Assembly (NCBI GenBank): GCA_002270565.1 | Contig: NQMI01000066.1 | Coordinates: 62,001 to 126,000, forward strand | Direction: 5' to 3' | DNA from: Stenocarpella maydis | Taxonomy: Eukaryota; Ascomycota; Sordariomycetes; Diaporthales; Diaporthaceae | Length of the DNA stretch: 64,000 bases | In this document: piece by piece, positions 31,549-44,200 of the stretch | Layout: each line of letters begins with the position of its first letter | Numbering within the stretch: the stretch's first letter is position 1 | Position numbers and translations under genes: made by a program | The notes under the pieces: model-generated | Seen by the model: only the letters and a program-made list of their open reading frames with translations | Databases searched by the model: none | What the model was told of the DNA's origin: nothing

Positions 31549-34500
31549 TTACATGTTCGCCAGCTCATTATCGATCTGCCGGTCCATAAACGTCCTCCTC
31601 TCACCCGCAAGCTCCGCCTGTAGCCTCTGCTCCACCAGGGCGCGTACCTGCTTCTTGGTGATGGTGTCGAGGTCGACTTCCCGCAGGACGGCCTGAATGC
31701 ACTCGGTGATGACCATGTCGTCAGGGCCGCCCGCACCGGGACCGCGCGTGAAGTCAATCGAGAGGGTGGACTGGTTTTGCTGCATGTACCCGCTCATGGC
31801 CGTGCCGGCGCGAGACTGCCCGGCGCCCATGCCCAGATGCGAGTGTGTGCGATCCTGGTAAGGTGAGTTGCCCCGGTCAAGGCCCGTGCCGACGCTGAAT
31901 GTGGAGTGCCTCGCCGTCATGCCCGGGTGATCCGTGTATGGCGTCGTGAACGTTGAGTTGCGGCTCATGTGCTGTTGGAACGGCGCGGGAGACTGAGGGG
32001 GAGCCATGTAGGCTCCACGGCCGAGCGCACCAGTCAGGACTGATGGCTGACGAACGGACGAGTAGACGGACTTCATGTCGTCCATTTCATACTCGATACC
32101 GCCAGCGTCGTAAGGGTTGTTCATATCATGCATGGCACCTTTCTCAGTGTACCCACGACGTCCAGGCAGGTTGTTTTGCAATGCATGATCATCCCACCGT
32201 TGCAAAGGAATGCTGCGAGGATCAAAGCCTTCGTCATCAACAGCAACGATCTGCTTCTGGCCCTTTTCGCCAATGACGATACGGGTGTTACCCCAGGAGA
32301 AGTTATCCTGGTTCCAGAAGGAGTAGATGGGTAGGATGAAAGAGTAGACGGGGTAAGCCATCATGTAGATGATCATCCAGCCGATGTGTTGCCACTGTCT
32401 CTTGAGGATGAAGATGAGCGCCTGAAGACCGTACACGGCTGCGATCATGATGATTGAGATCATCGGGAACTGGCCTGAATGGCTGGCAACCCTGTAGATG
32501 AGGTAGCCGAGGTAGATAGTCGTCGCTGGGAGGATGATAGTACCAGTGAGGTCAATCAAGACGACGAACCTCATGCTGAAGCAGCAGAACCCACACATGT
32601 CCTTGAGGAACATCAACTCGGCTAGGTTGTGAATCGTCGAGTTGATCCATCGGCGACGCTGGGACAGCAAGACACTCCATGTCTCAGGAGCAGCGGTTTG
32701 ACAGTAGGCGTCCCCAGTGAACTTGTACGACATGTAAGGGAAGTGCTTGGTCATGAGTGTGGTCAAGAAACGATCCTCTCCGAGCGACAACAGGTTCTTC
32801 TTGTGAAGGGTGTCAACGCGGCAGTCACTGTACTCTCTAATGATCTCATCCGCAATGATGAGGGGCTTGCCTCGGTCAGAGGTCCGGAGTCGATACATGG
32901 TAAAACTGCAAGATTTGTTAGCCGTGCTCAAAATAAATGTTTCGGTCAGGATATCTGCTTACCATCCAGGCAGACAAGTGACGCTACCGAACAGTGACTC
33001 GAATGCCTTGGCCAAGTTGTGAGAGATGAAGTACTCGTACACCTGGATCATAGTCCACCACGACCTTTCCTCGTTCTGCAAGCTAGTTTCACCACAGATA
33101 CCAGCAATCTTGGCGTTGTGGGCACAAGCGGCGACCAGTCTGTTGAGCGAGTCTTCACGGACGCAGGTATCGGCGTCAACCATCAGCAGGTACTCGTAGA
33201 GCTCGGGGTCGACACCAATGATGTTGTTGATCTGGTGGAACATCTCAAGCTCAAGAGGACTCATGGGAGCCCGATGGTGCACGCGGTTCAAGAAGCTCAT
33301 GAGCAGGATCTGAGAGTCACGCTTGCCACGGTTACCTGGCTTTGACTTCTTCTGCTCAGACTCTTTGCCGACCTTGACGACCACGAGGTACGGGACGACA
33401 TTGCCTTCATACTCATAGAGACCGGAGTAAACCTTGCCATAGTTGAGCTGCTCGCTTCCGGTACCGACGGACTTGAAGGGCAGGGCAGGTGGATCAAGTT
33501 TAGGATCAACACCAAGAATGTCGAGCACGATCTTTGGCGTAGGACGGTCGTTACCGGCACCGGTGATGATACCGTCGCAAATGACGCAGATGAGCTTCCG
33601 CTTGTTGTCGTACTGCAGGGCTGTGAGGGAATCCAGAGCCTTCCGGAGTGAATCTTCGCCCTCGGTGTAAGCCGGAACCTGGCAGATGACGAACTTGTCC
33701 TGCGGGGCGGGCCGCCTCTTGGAGCCGAACTGCAAGGCAGCCAAGAACTTGACCCCGATCACAGTACAGAGCAAGACGGTAAAACCGAGCAGGATATAGT
33801 TGTTGGCCTGACACCTAGCGCTGTAACGGAACTCCTTGATACCAATGTAGAAGGTTTGCTTGATGCAGTTCAAGCTGTTCTGCAGACTGGCGGACTTCGT
33901 GGCATTGTGTGACGCGTCCTTCAAGAGTGCGTTCCACTGCGGTGTGATGTCTTCGCCGAGGTTATTCGAGACAACATCTACCAGGTCGCTGTCAAGGAAT
34001 GAATACTGTTCCAAGTTGTTCATGATGTCTAGCGTGTGGAAATAATCAGTCAGGTCGTAGACAGCGTCGTTGTAAATGATCCAGTTGTGATATCCAGCCT
34101 GGCCTTGAGAGTAGACCTTGTCTGCGTCCCACGTGATCTGGCCCTTGTAGTATTCATCTATCTTGGGCTTGAAAGTGGCGTAGTACCAGTTCGGGTCGGC
34201 CAGAGCGGTATTCGGGTCTGGTTGGTAGTATCCTGAAGTGTGTAATCCGATGGGGTTGGTCACGGTTGTGTTCGGGGTCAACCTAATAGTCTTGTCTGTC
34301 ACAACTCCAGGGCACGTAATGATTAGTGGCCGCACGAAATATCCGTCAAGGTTTGCGCCAGCGAACGGCTCCATGTTGGCTTGCGTGGTCTTGATATTGG
34401 TGTCGCTGTGCTGGATCTTCCAGAACTTGGAGATGTCGTAGACGTTGCCATACAGACTGACCCAGAAATCGTTGTCTGCTTGATGCTGGGAGACCTCGCT

Positions 34501-37092
34501 TACTGTCCAGGCCTTGTCAAAGTTGGGGCACAGCAGGAGACCAAACCAGATGATCCAGAAGATGATGAGCGCGTTGGAGAGGACAATGAAGAAGCACAGC
34601 ACAAACTTCTCTCGCCAGGCCATACGCACATCTGGCCGCTTCATCCGACCAACGAAGCTCAGAAGGAACGAGGGTATCCAAAACGTAAGGGCCCAGACAA
34701 TGGCAACCCAGATACGCCTGCTCTTATCCACTGGTTCCTCCTCGATCTTCTTGCCTTCAGCGAGCTCGGGATCCATGATGCCGACAAACTCGCCCTCCTT
34801 GTTGTAATAGTACTGGTCTTCGTGGCGAAGAGCGTCGCCTTTTGTTCCAAGACCATAGTCGCCCTTGGGTTGAGCGCGCATGCTCTGGGCCTGCTGCGAA
34901 GGGGCGATGGACGGTGCCCGGGAACCACCATGGCTCAGTCCGAGAGCGGCGGGCCCAAGCAGGGTGGCTTGGCTACGGTTCCTCGAGTGAAGCAGGCCTT
35001 CGTTGCTGTCGTTCGCGTGGGCGTCGGCGAATGGGGACTGGCCAAAATACCCGCTGCCGTTGGTGTTGGCGGAATACCCTGTTTCGTGAACAGTGGATGT
35101 CATGAACCCGCCCATTCCTAGACCCATTTCCGCACCTGCTCCTGTGAGTTGCCTGTTGTCGATCATCCCCTCGGCCTCCCACCATGCGTTCTCGTGCATC
35201 CAGACACGCTCATTGCCGACGGCGACCTCGCCATTGCTCCAGCCCCTCTCGAGAAGCCAACTTTCGATGCCGTCCTTTCCTTCCTTGCACCCGAGGATTG
35301 AATAACGCTGGACAAACTCGTCATGGTCGAAGTCTGCGGTGAAATCCAAGTTCCTGTTCCGCCGGTTGACCCACTCAGGCAACCTCCAGGCGCGCAGCTG
35401 GCGCGAGACACAGCCTGCCGACCAGGCAGAGGTGATGGACGGCAAACCGGCGATGCTGGCTGGCGACTCATCAGTCGGGTGGAGGGAAAGGTGATACCAA
35501 GCGCGGCTACTGCTCAGCAGATTCTGCAGGTCGACCCGCGCGTTGCGGCCAAGGTTGATGCCCTCGCCCTCGACGGGGAACAGCAGCTTCTTTAGAAAGC
35601 CTTCTTCGTCGGCAGCAAGGGCAAGCTTCTCAAGCACCTCCTCGCGCTTCTCCAGCACGTGCTCTCTCTCGCGGCCGGCTGGGCCAGACATGATGCCCAA
35701 GTCCGGGGCGACAGCATTCACGGCATTCTGCATCTCGCGAAGGACCGAGCTCCCTGCCGTGGGCACATCGATACCGTCTTGCTTCATCTCGGCATTGATG
35801 CCGATGGTGTCGTCAAAGACACCGCGTAGAGCCACAGCCTTGCCCAGGTTTGGATCTGAAATTTCCAAAACAGTGATGCAGACGGTGTCCTCGTTATCGT
35901 TGTCGGTGTTGCTTGTCCGCGCCCCGCTGTCGCTGCCGGAAATTTCGCTTCCGCTACGAGGTGCAGGACCCATCTCGGTAGCAATCGCATTGTTTGCCTT
36001 GGTTATGACCCAGTCCACCAGGGCCTCATAGAGACCACCAATAAAGGTTGCCCTGTCTTCGGTGCTGCACTGAGTGGCGAGCACCTCAGGCTCGATCCCC
36101 AATAGGCCACTTGCGTCCTCAATGATATCATCGAAGGCATCCTCATCAATCTGGTAGTCGAGGGTGTTTCCAAGCTTCAACAGCCCAGCGAGGGTCGAGA
36201 TGAGGTTCCTGTGGGCCGAGCCTTTGATGCCGATCTGCTTTAGAGCATCGCGGAAATCATCGGCAGCAGCCCCATCGTCGCCATTGACAAGATACGAAGG
36301 TGGCTGGTAGGTGTTGGAGCGCGCGAGGAGGGTGTAGCTCTCGGGGCTCTTGAGGCCAAGGAACTCGCGCTCCGCCGGAGTGGCACCCGAGTTCAAAAGG
36401 TAGTAGAAGACATCAAAAGCACGGTTTCCAGCCTCGGAAGGGATGTTCAGGAGACCCTTGTCGGTGTCGATGCCGCCCTGGGAGAGCGCCACGGAGGCAC
36501 CACGGAGCTCGCCAGCAAGGTTGAGTGTCAGGGTGACAGCGAGGCCAGCCTGGCGAGGGGTAGCTGGGTTGTGTGGGGTCACACAGCGAATGAAGGGCAG
36601 TACTGCTTCGAGGGCCTTGAACAGCATGGGCGTCATCTGCAGGGGAAGGCCATGCTGAAGGAACGGCACGAGGACGGACGGCGCCGACGTGTGTAGAGAG
36701 CTAGAAGTGTTCCGAAGGGTCAGCACATGGGAGGACGCAGAGCGGGTCGAGCAGCTCTGAGCCTGCAATCAGGCAAATATACACCCAACGTACCTGAGAA
36801 TTATGCAGCCATCTTCCGCCCTCCGCCTGGCGTGCTCCCAGGCGCGAGCGCCGAGAGCTGTGTCGATAGTGCCTCCGGTCGAGTGGTTTGGTGGAGGAGG
36901 GTTTGCCGTGAGCCAGGTGTTGACGACCAGACTAGAGCTTGCATCGAGGGCGAAAGGCTTGCCCTCGATGTAGATGTTGTGGATGGAGTTGAGCAGCGTA
37001 GTGGTGCTGACCTGGACCGCCTGCTGCCCAGTCCCCCGGGTGGCACCAGGCATGTCTGATGCCATGGAGTACATGGACATTCGGTTCGCCAT
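31549..37092 (-). CDS. Class VII chitin synthase with degenerate myosin motor-like domain, 1797 aa
   Basis: Join 37092-36794, 36700-32963, 32905-31549 (5394 nt). It polymerises UDP-GlcNAc into chitin at the plasma membrane of growing tips and septa. The N-terminal region (about residues 1-650) is related to myosin motors ([30 protein letters not shown]) but has no GESGSGKT P-loop, as in class VII (CsmB-like) enzymes. Then come two membrane segments ([20 protein letters not shown] and an adjacent one), a cytochrome b5-like domain ([18 protein letters not shown]), the chitin synthase 2 domain with VDADTC and QRRRW, further membrane helices, and a C-terminal DEK-type domain ([14 protein letters not shown]). 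The start at 37092 ([16 protein letters not shown]) fits the family; the frame is open a little further upstream. The first acceptor (TTCTAG, branch CTGAC) was chosen over a nearer CAG because it alone restores frame into SSLHTSAPS. Confidence 0.93.
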
Positions 37093-40000
37093 GTTGGGCG
37101 AGGACACGCCTTTCTGCGCGTGACGCCCACCAGGGCAGATGACGGAGGCTCCAAGCTATGGACGTCTGATGACTGGTGCGAGGGCACCCTTTGGCTGTGT
37201 TGGGCCGGTCAAAAGGGGTTTGGGCTGCGGGTGCAGTCGAGACAAGAAGAGTGAATGTGGTGAGGTTGGGGGGGGGGTAGTGCGGTTGGTTCGCTGGGCA
37301 ATGCTGGACGAGAATTCAAGGGCGTGCGTGTGGGCGCGCTCTGCTAGGATGAATTAAAACGATTGCAACGGAGGTTACAACAAGTATACAAGAAACAAAT
37401 CGAGCATGAGGCAGAATAGCAGTATCAACGACTGGAAGGCAACCACCAGAGCGAGTGAAGGGGTTGATCGAGTTCGGAGTCTTGCAGGTTGGATTGACGA
37501 CGGGCCAGAGACGGAGAGAAATTGTGCCCCTTCAACTGTTCCACGGGCTGCACAGTACAGGACCTGTTCAAACCTGGCTGGTAAAGGCAAGCGACAAGGC
37601 TAGCGGGAATGTGGCAGGTAAGGGTGGAAAGGCTCCAACACCTTCTACACCACGGGCTGTGGGAAGGGCTGTGGGCAGGGCTCTACACGCGGCCGGCCGA
37701 GTGGCGTAGTGTACATACATGGTAGACTACACTACACAAGATTCCAGGGCCTCGAGGCAGGATGATCCCACTGGTCAGCAGATCCACCTGTTCGGCACCG
37801 GGCAAGCGGCTACGGCAGGCGGGGAACACCAGAGATGCAAGAATACGAGGGACAAGGAGCCCGGGTGCATGATTCTGGGCCAAGGTGAGTGTGGCCTTCA
37901 ACGGGCTCGGGACTGGCTAACTTGGGAGGCTGCCCTGGTGCGTGTGGATTGGGTCACGACGGACACTGTCCTTGGTCGGCGGTGCCGGAGACATGGCTGA
38001 CATTGTACTGTGATGGGTCAACGACAGACACGGTATAGTCAGGGGAGGCTGATAGGGGTGTACGTACACTGCACCACCGGCTGCCCCCTTTGTGGTGTGT
38101 GGTCGATCTGGTAAATCCGCACCCGTATCCTGCCCCGCCCTTGCCTGCGACTCTAAAAATATACTCCGTACATAGTACGCCATGCAGACGGGTGGGCGCG
38201 ATGGCAAAAAAAGAAGGAAGAAAGAAAAGGGAACTGTGGAGGCCCCGGCAGGGAATACGAGAAGCAAAAAACTTTCTGTTCGAGAAGCCCGAACCGGCTG
38301 CAACACGACAGACCGAATGACTGAATGACTGACTGACGCAGAAACACTTGTCCCTGCTGCTGCAATTATCGTGTGCGAGGAGCAGAGTACACTATAATAG
38401 TGACACACAGGCGCATACAGCTTGCCCTCTTTGATTTGGGATGAATTACAAGTAGACATCAACGTGCAACGCATGGTCTACTTTGTCTACATAGTACTGT
38501 ATCCGTTACAGCCCGCGCTCCACTCACCAAGGTACACTAGCCTGAGTATTGGCCCCTGCCTGATGAGTCGGAATGGGACAGGGTAACCAGTTCCAGTGGC
38601 TTGGGGACGAGATGTCCTCTCCCTTTTTCTCCTATTATACTGTACATCTACAGTATCTGTTCTGTCTTGCAGGACTCACGAAAGCACACACACAAGTACA
38701 CCACGGTGGCGCGTACAAGCACGACATGGTAGGCTAGCCTCGTCGAGTAGTTCTACTATGCGAATACCTCACGCGGACGGACATACATACTTGAATCTCC
38801 GAACGCCTCAAAATCCAATTTCTTTTCTTCGTTCCCGCAGGCCGCACCCCCCCCCCCCCGCCTTCGACCCACGATCCTCGGCCCTGGTCCTCACCAGCCT
38901 AAGCCCAACACAGGCACCCCTACCTAGCCTTCCTTCCTTACCGCTTCCGTCCGTGGATATTATATGTTATCATCAGATAGAATATAATCCCCGACGACCA
39001 TAAAAGCAGGCTGAGCGTCAATCGTTTCCTTCGTTGGGACACTGCATCAAGATCGAGAAAAGCAGGGCATGAGCACGATACACCTTGATGCATTGTTCGA
39101 TCCAACCAGCCCCATCACGCCCCATCTGCATTGCTACCGGCCAATTCATATGCGTTGGATCTGCCTCCCTGCCCTGCCCTATATGTACTATATATCCTTG
39201 GAGCGTTGGTCCTGCGCTCTATAGTGTACTTACACTATGTAAAGGATCTGCATACCTTGTTTTTAGCGCCCGATATTTTGCCTGCTTGCACTCGTGTACG
39301 GCCGTGTCGTGTTCACCGAGGCCGTAAGGAGCACTGTTCTTATTCGTCGCTCAGGAACGCATTCTTTGGGCTGTTCGACGCGTATACACACGCCTGCTTA
39401 CACGCATGTTGAGCATACCAAGCCAAGGAACCCAGGTGTGGTCTGGACAAGAACTAGGTAGTGTTGCTCGGAGAGTACCTGTACGGCACACTCTCGGGCA
39501 GGCTGCAGCACGCTGGGTTGCACAGCATTGGTTTCTGGGGAACCGGCACGACGCGCAACTCTTGGGCCAGAGCTCCCTTTCGATTCGCTGCCGTCCCTGT
39601 TGGGCTGAAGACTACAATAATACCAAGTATTGCTTTGCTTGTATTCCTGCACATACATAACGTACCACGCAGCAAGCACATACCCTGCGTGCTCTAGCCT
39701 ACACTACTACGCGCATGCCGTAGTAATGGCAACACACAGCCTGGCAACAAAGCTCCGGCCAGTGGAAAAGGGGCGCGGGAGGCCGATCATACCGGACCCC
39801 GTAAATTAGAGTTGGCGCGTTGACGAACCTGCGCGCATCTTGCTCCATAAGGAACTGCGGTTACGGCATGACCACCACGCTGGGGCGTGCTGTCACCGGC
39901 AGGTACAAGTCCGGCGGGCAACCAAGCCTTTGGCTCGAACCTTGGTTGGTTGGCCTTGAGAGAGCAGGCTCCCGGGCCAGAGACAGACAACAATATCATC

Positions 40001-41249
40001 AGCAGACAACAAACAACACAAGGACCGAGACCTCGGGATGCTCAACAAAGGACTGAGACATTTGCCCATACCCACGCCTGCCCAAAGGCTGAGCCTGCCA
40101 GCCAGCCTGCACGAGAGCACCACGAGAGCACGACAAAAGGGAACAGGTGAGATGGGTGGGTGAGCTCGTAACAAGATGGCCCAGAGCAGTGCCGACGGAT
40201 GGTGCAGGGATCTCCGAAGCTTGGCCATGGTCGAGTGACGTGACCTATGTACATGGTACACTACTGGCTGACGTCTTCCGTATCTGCCTCTGTTATGCCC
40301 GGAGGAGAGAGGGAATTCGTCGCAACGGACTGTGCTCGTCTCCCGAGTGCTGTGGTCCACGGCGGCCCCAGGTGGTCCCAGAGTGGGGAGTGGGGTTGTC
40401 TCGATATTCTGGGTTCTTCGCCTGTTCTGGGTGTTTCTGGCTGCCGCAGGGAGCCTGGGCTTCGTATAGGAGTCCAGCTGCACAAATGAGCCCATCCGCC
40501 CGCCGTACAGAAATACGCTTGCCCCAGAATTGGTCACCTACACTGCCCAGCTGTCCGGGGCCGTCGCCCCCTTTCACCCGGAAATCATTGGGTACCGTCT
40601 TGACCTTGGACAAGCCACGGCTCCAACCCGAGCGCCACCTGCCTGCTGCTTGCACTGTACTGTACAGTATCTGCTTGCTGTTGTACCTACAGATTCGCAT
40701 GCACCCTAGCTGCTGCTGCCGCTTGTTCGCTCGCCTGTGTTGTACCGTCCGCGCCATTTCGGACTCTTAGACCTGGGCTGGGCGTGATCAATCCCGTTCT
40801 GAAGCATCCTATCGCTTGCACATTGTTGTTGCCTTTGCTCCTACTCCTCATCCTCCCACCCAGCCATTCGTTTTTGATCACTTGTGTGATTTTCTGGATT
40901 TTTATTTTATTTTTATTTTTTGGGGTAACCCTCGCTCGCTTTTAATCCAGTTATAGTGGCCGTTGAGCCTTCCGTTGATCTTGAGACCCCGTGCCCACAG
41001 TCTCGGATCCCACGCCAGCACGTCTCTTGTTGTTGTGGTTGAAAGGAGCTCAACAACAAGACACAACCAAATATCTTCGCAGCCGCCCCTGAGTACGTGC
41101 TCAAGAGCGTTGCGGCTCTTCCGTTTGGGCACGATTGTTAGCCAAATCCCAGTCGTGAACCACAACGGTCCCGGGGAGAGGGAACGCTTAGGCTCATTCC
41201 CCCAGGCGCCGTTTCTGGCAGTCTCGGAAGAACCTCAACGTCCACCACC
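37093..41249. promoter_or_regulatory. 4.16 kb shared upstream region of the two chitin synthase genes
   Basis: Both genes are transcribed outward from this space. No protein gene is supportable; all frames are short and low-information. Features seen: one TACTCCGTA 9-mer at 38162-38170, a GACTGAAT/GACTGACT tandem run near 38316-38340, a C-run near 38848-38860, a TACTGTACAGT palindrome near 40657, and a T-rich block at 40898-40922. The class V ATG is in an ideal context (CCACCATGG). The size suggests long 5' UTRs, upstream introns or non-coding transcripts. Confidence 0.6.
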
Positions 41250-44200
41250 ATGGCGTCTAACGTCCAGGCCGGCGGCAGCGGTGGTGCTCACACCCAGCCA
41301 TCGCTACCCTCGCTGCCTGCCCACCTCCAGTCCGACACGCAGATCACGGCACATCTCGCCAGTCGATTCCATGTCAACATCCCCACCGCACAGCTCTCCT
41401 CCCACGCTCTCATCTCCCTCAACACCTACACCTCGTCCACCAAGGGCCACGATGGAGGCAAGGACGGGAGTGCCATGGCTGGTGCCGAGGACATGGCCGA
41501 CAGGGCCTTCATCAGACTGGGCCATCGCTCCGAGAACCAAGCCATCTTGTTTCTGTAAGCACCTCTTGCTCCCTCTTATGCGTCCATGCCCTTCTCTTTT
41601 TGCCCGCGATGCTGACCGGAGGCCAGTGGTGAATCCGGTTCTGGCAAGACCACCGTGCGATCACACATCCTCACTGCCCTGCTGAACAAGACCTCCACAC
41701 CTCTCTCCAACAAGGTCTCCCTGGCTGCGTACGTTTTCGACACCCTAACGACCACCAAGACCGCCACCACGCCGACTGCCTCCAAGGCTGGTCTCTTTTA
41801 TGAACTTCAGTACGACACATCCTCCTCAACTCACCCGGAGCTTATTGGTGGCAAGCTGCTTGACCACCGTCTGGAGCGGAGCAGGATCGCAGAAGTGCCA
41901 ACAGGAGAGCGAAATTTTCACGTTCTCTATTATCTCCTCGCTGGGACCAGCGCTGCTGAAAAGCAGCATCTTGGTCTTGATCAGCTTGGAGGGGGCACTC
42001 AGAAGAGATGGAGGTATCTCGGTCATCCCACGCAGCTCAAGGTCGGCATCAACGACACTGAAGGCTTCCAGCTCTTCAAGACGGCACTGAGGAAGCTCGA
42101 ATTCGCAAGGGGTGAGATTGCAGAGATATGCCAGATCCTAGCCACCATCCTGCACATTGGCCAGCTTGAGTTCGAGACGTCCAACAGCACAACAGTAGCG
42201 GGAGACGACAGCGGTGGCTTCTCCCATGAGGGTGGTCAGACTTCGACCACGGTCAAGAACAAGGATGTTCTCAGCATCGTGGCGGCTTTCCTAGGGGTAA
42301 GCTCGCAGGACCTACAGACAACCCTGGGTTACAAGACCAAGATCATCCACAAGGAGAGGGTCACAGTCATGCTGGACCCTGCCGGGGCTCGATCCAACGC
42401 CAACGAGCTTGCCAGGACTCTGTACGCTTTGCTCGTTGCGTACGTCATCGAGAATATTAACCAGAAGATCTGTGCCCCTGAGCACTCCATCGCCAACACC
42501 GTCTCCATCGTGGATTTTCCCGGTTTTATCCAGCAGTCCTCTACGCACTCCACGGTCGATCAGCTTCTCAACAACGCCGCTACGGAAGCCCTGTACAACC
42601 TGACGCTGAAGAACTTCTTCGACAACAAGGCGGAGCTGCTCGAGAGCGAGGAGGTGTCCGTCGCGGCGACGAGCTATTTCGACAATTCAGACGCCACCAA
42701 GGGGCTTTTGAAACCTGGAAATGGTTTGCTGAGTATCCTCGACGACCAGACTCGACGCCATCGCACCGATATGCAGTTGCTGGAGAGCCTGAGGAAAAGA
42801 TTCGAGGGCAAGAACCCGGCTATTTCTGTCAGTTCTGCCACTGCCAGATTGCCAGGCAGCAACTTCCTTTCCGAGAATGCCGCCGCGTCGTTCACTGTCA
42901 GGCACTTCGCTGGGGAGGTCGAGTATCCTGTCAAGGGCTTGGTGGAAGAGAACGGTGAGGTCATCTCCGGCGATCTGCTCAATCTCATCAACTCGACCAA
43001 GAGCGATTTCGTGGCCCGCCTATTTGGTCAGGAGGCTCTGCAGACTGTTGTTCACCCCCAGGAGCGGACTGCTGTTATGCAAGCCACCGTCAGCTCGAAG
43101 CCCACGCGTGCTCCAAGCGTCATGTCAAGGAAGAACAGGTACCGCCCCGGCACTGTGAAGCGCCCTGGCACCGCCTTCACCACGGCTCAGGAAGAGTCTG
43201 AGAAGGTTGAGGAGGAGTCCAGCGAGCCAAAGCGTAGCATTCGCCACAGCGAGCAAGGAGCATCCGGTCAATTCCTCTCGGCTCTGGACAATGTGACCAA
43301 ATCCATCACTACGCCTGGTACCAATGCATACTTTGTCTTCTGTCTAAAGCCCAACGACAGGAGGATTGCGAACCAGTTTGATAGCAAGTGTGTGCGGACA
43401 CAGGTGCAGACCTTTGGCATCGCCGAGATCAGCCAACGCCTTCGCTCGGCAGACTTCTCCATATTCTTGCCTTTTGCTGAGTTCCTCGGTCTCGCCGACG
43501 CCGAAACTATCCTCGTTGGCAGTGAACGGGAGAAGGTCCAGCTGGTTGTCGAGGAGAAGCGTTGGCCGAGCAACGAGGTGCAAGTAGGCTCAACCGGTGT
43601 ATTCCTCAGCGAGCGTTGCTGGATGGAGATGAGCAACTTTGCCGAGGTCGAATCCAGAGGATACCGGCTTCCGTCCGATGCGGGTGACAACCTTACCCCT
43701 GGTGGCACTCCAGGCGACCCCTTCGCCGCTTCCAAGGAGCGTCTGCTTTCTGCAAGCAACACGCCTGGCTACAACGATAAGACTAAGTCTGGGTACTTTG
43801 GAAGCGATGATGTGGATGCGCGCTCAGATGCCGGGGTGTCCGCCATAGGCGGCGGCGACATGTTCAAGAACCTCGAGACTCGCGAGGAGATGGCACAGAA
43901 GAGCAACGAGAAGACCATGGAGGAGGTCGAGGAGTTCAGGGACAGCGGCACACGAAAGCGCTGGGTCTTCTTCGTCTTCCTCCTGACCTGGTGGGTACCC
44001 GAATTCCTCGTCCGCGTGGTTGGAAAAATGCCTCGAAAGGATGTGCGCATGGCCTGGCGCGAAAAGTTGGCAATCAACATGATCATTTGGTTCAGCTGTC
44101 TGATTGCTGTATTCTTCACTATCGCCCTGCCGCAAATCATCTGCCCCAAGCAGAATGTGTTCAGCTCTGCAGAGCTCACGAGTTATAACGGCAAGGACGG

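Noticed and set aside
39925..39960. GGTTCGAG on the minus strand as a tRNA B box
   Set aside because: No matching A box or foldable acceptor and anticodon stems at tRNA spacing.
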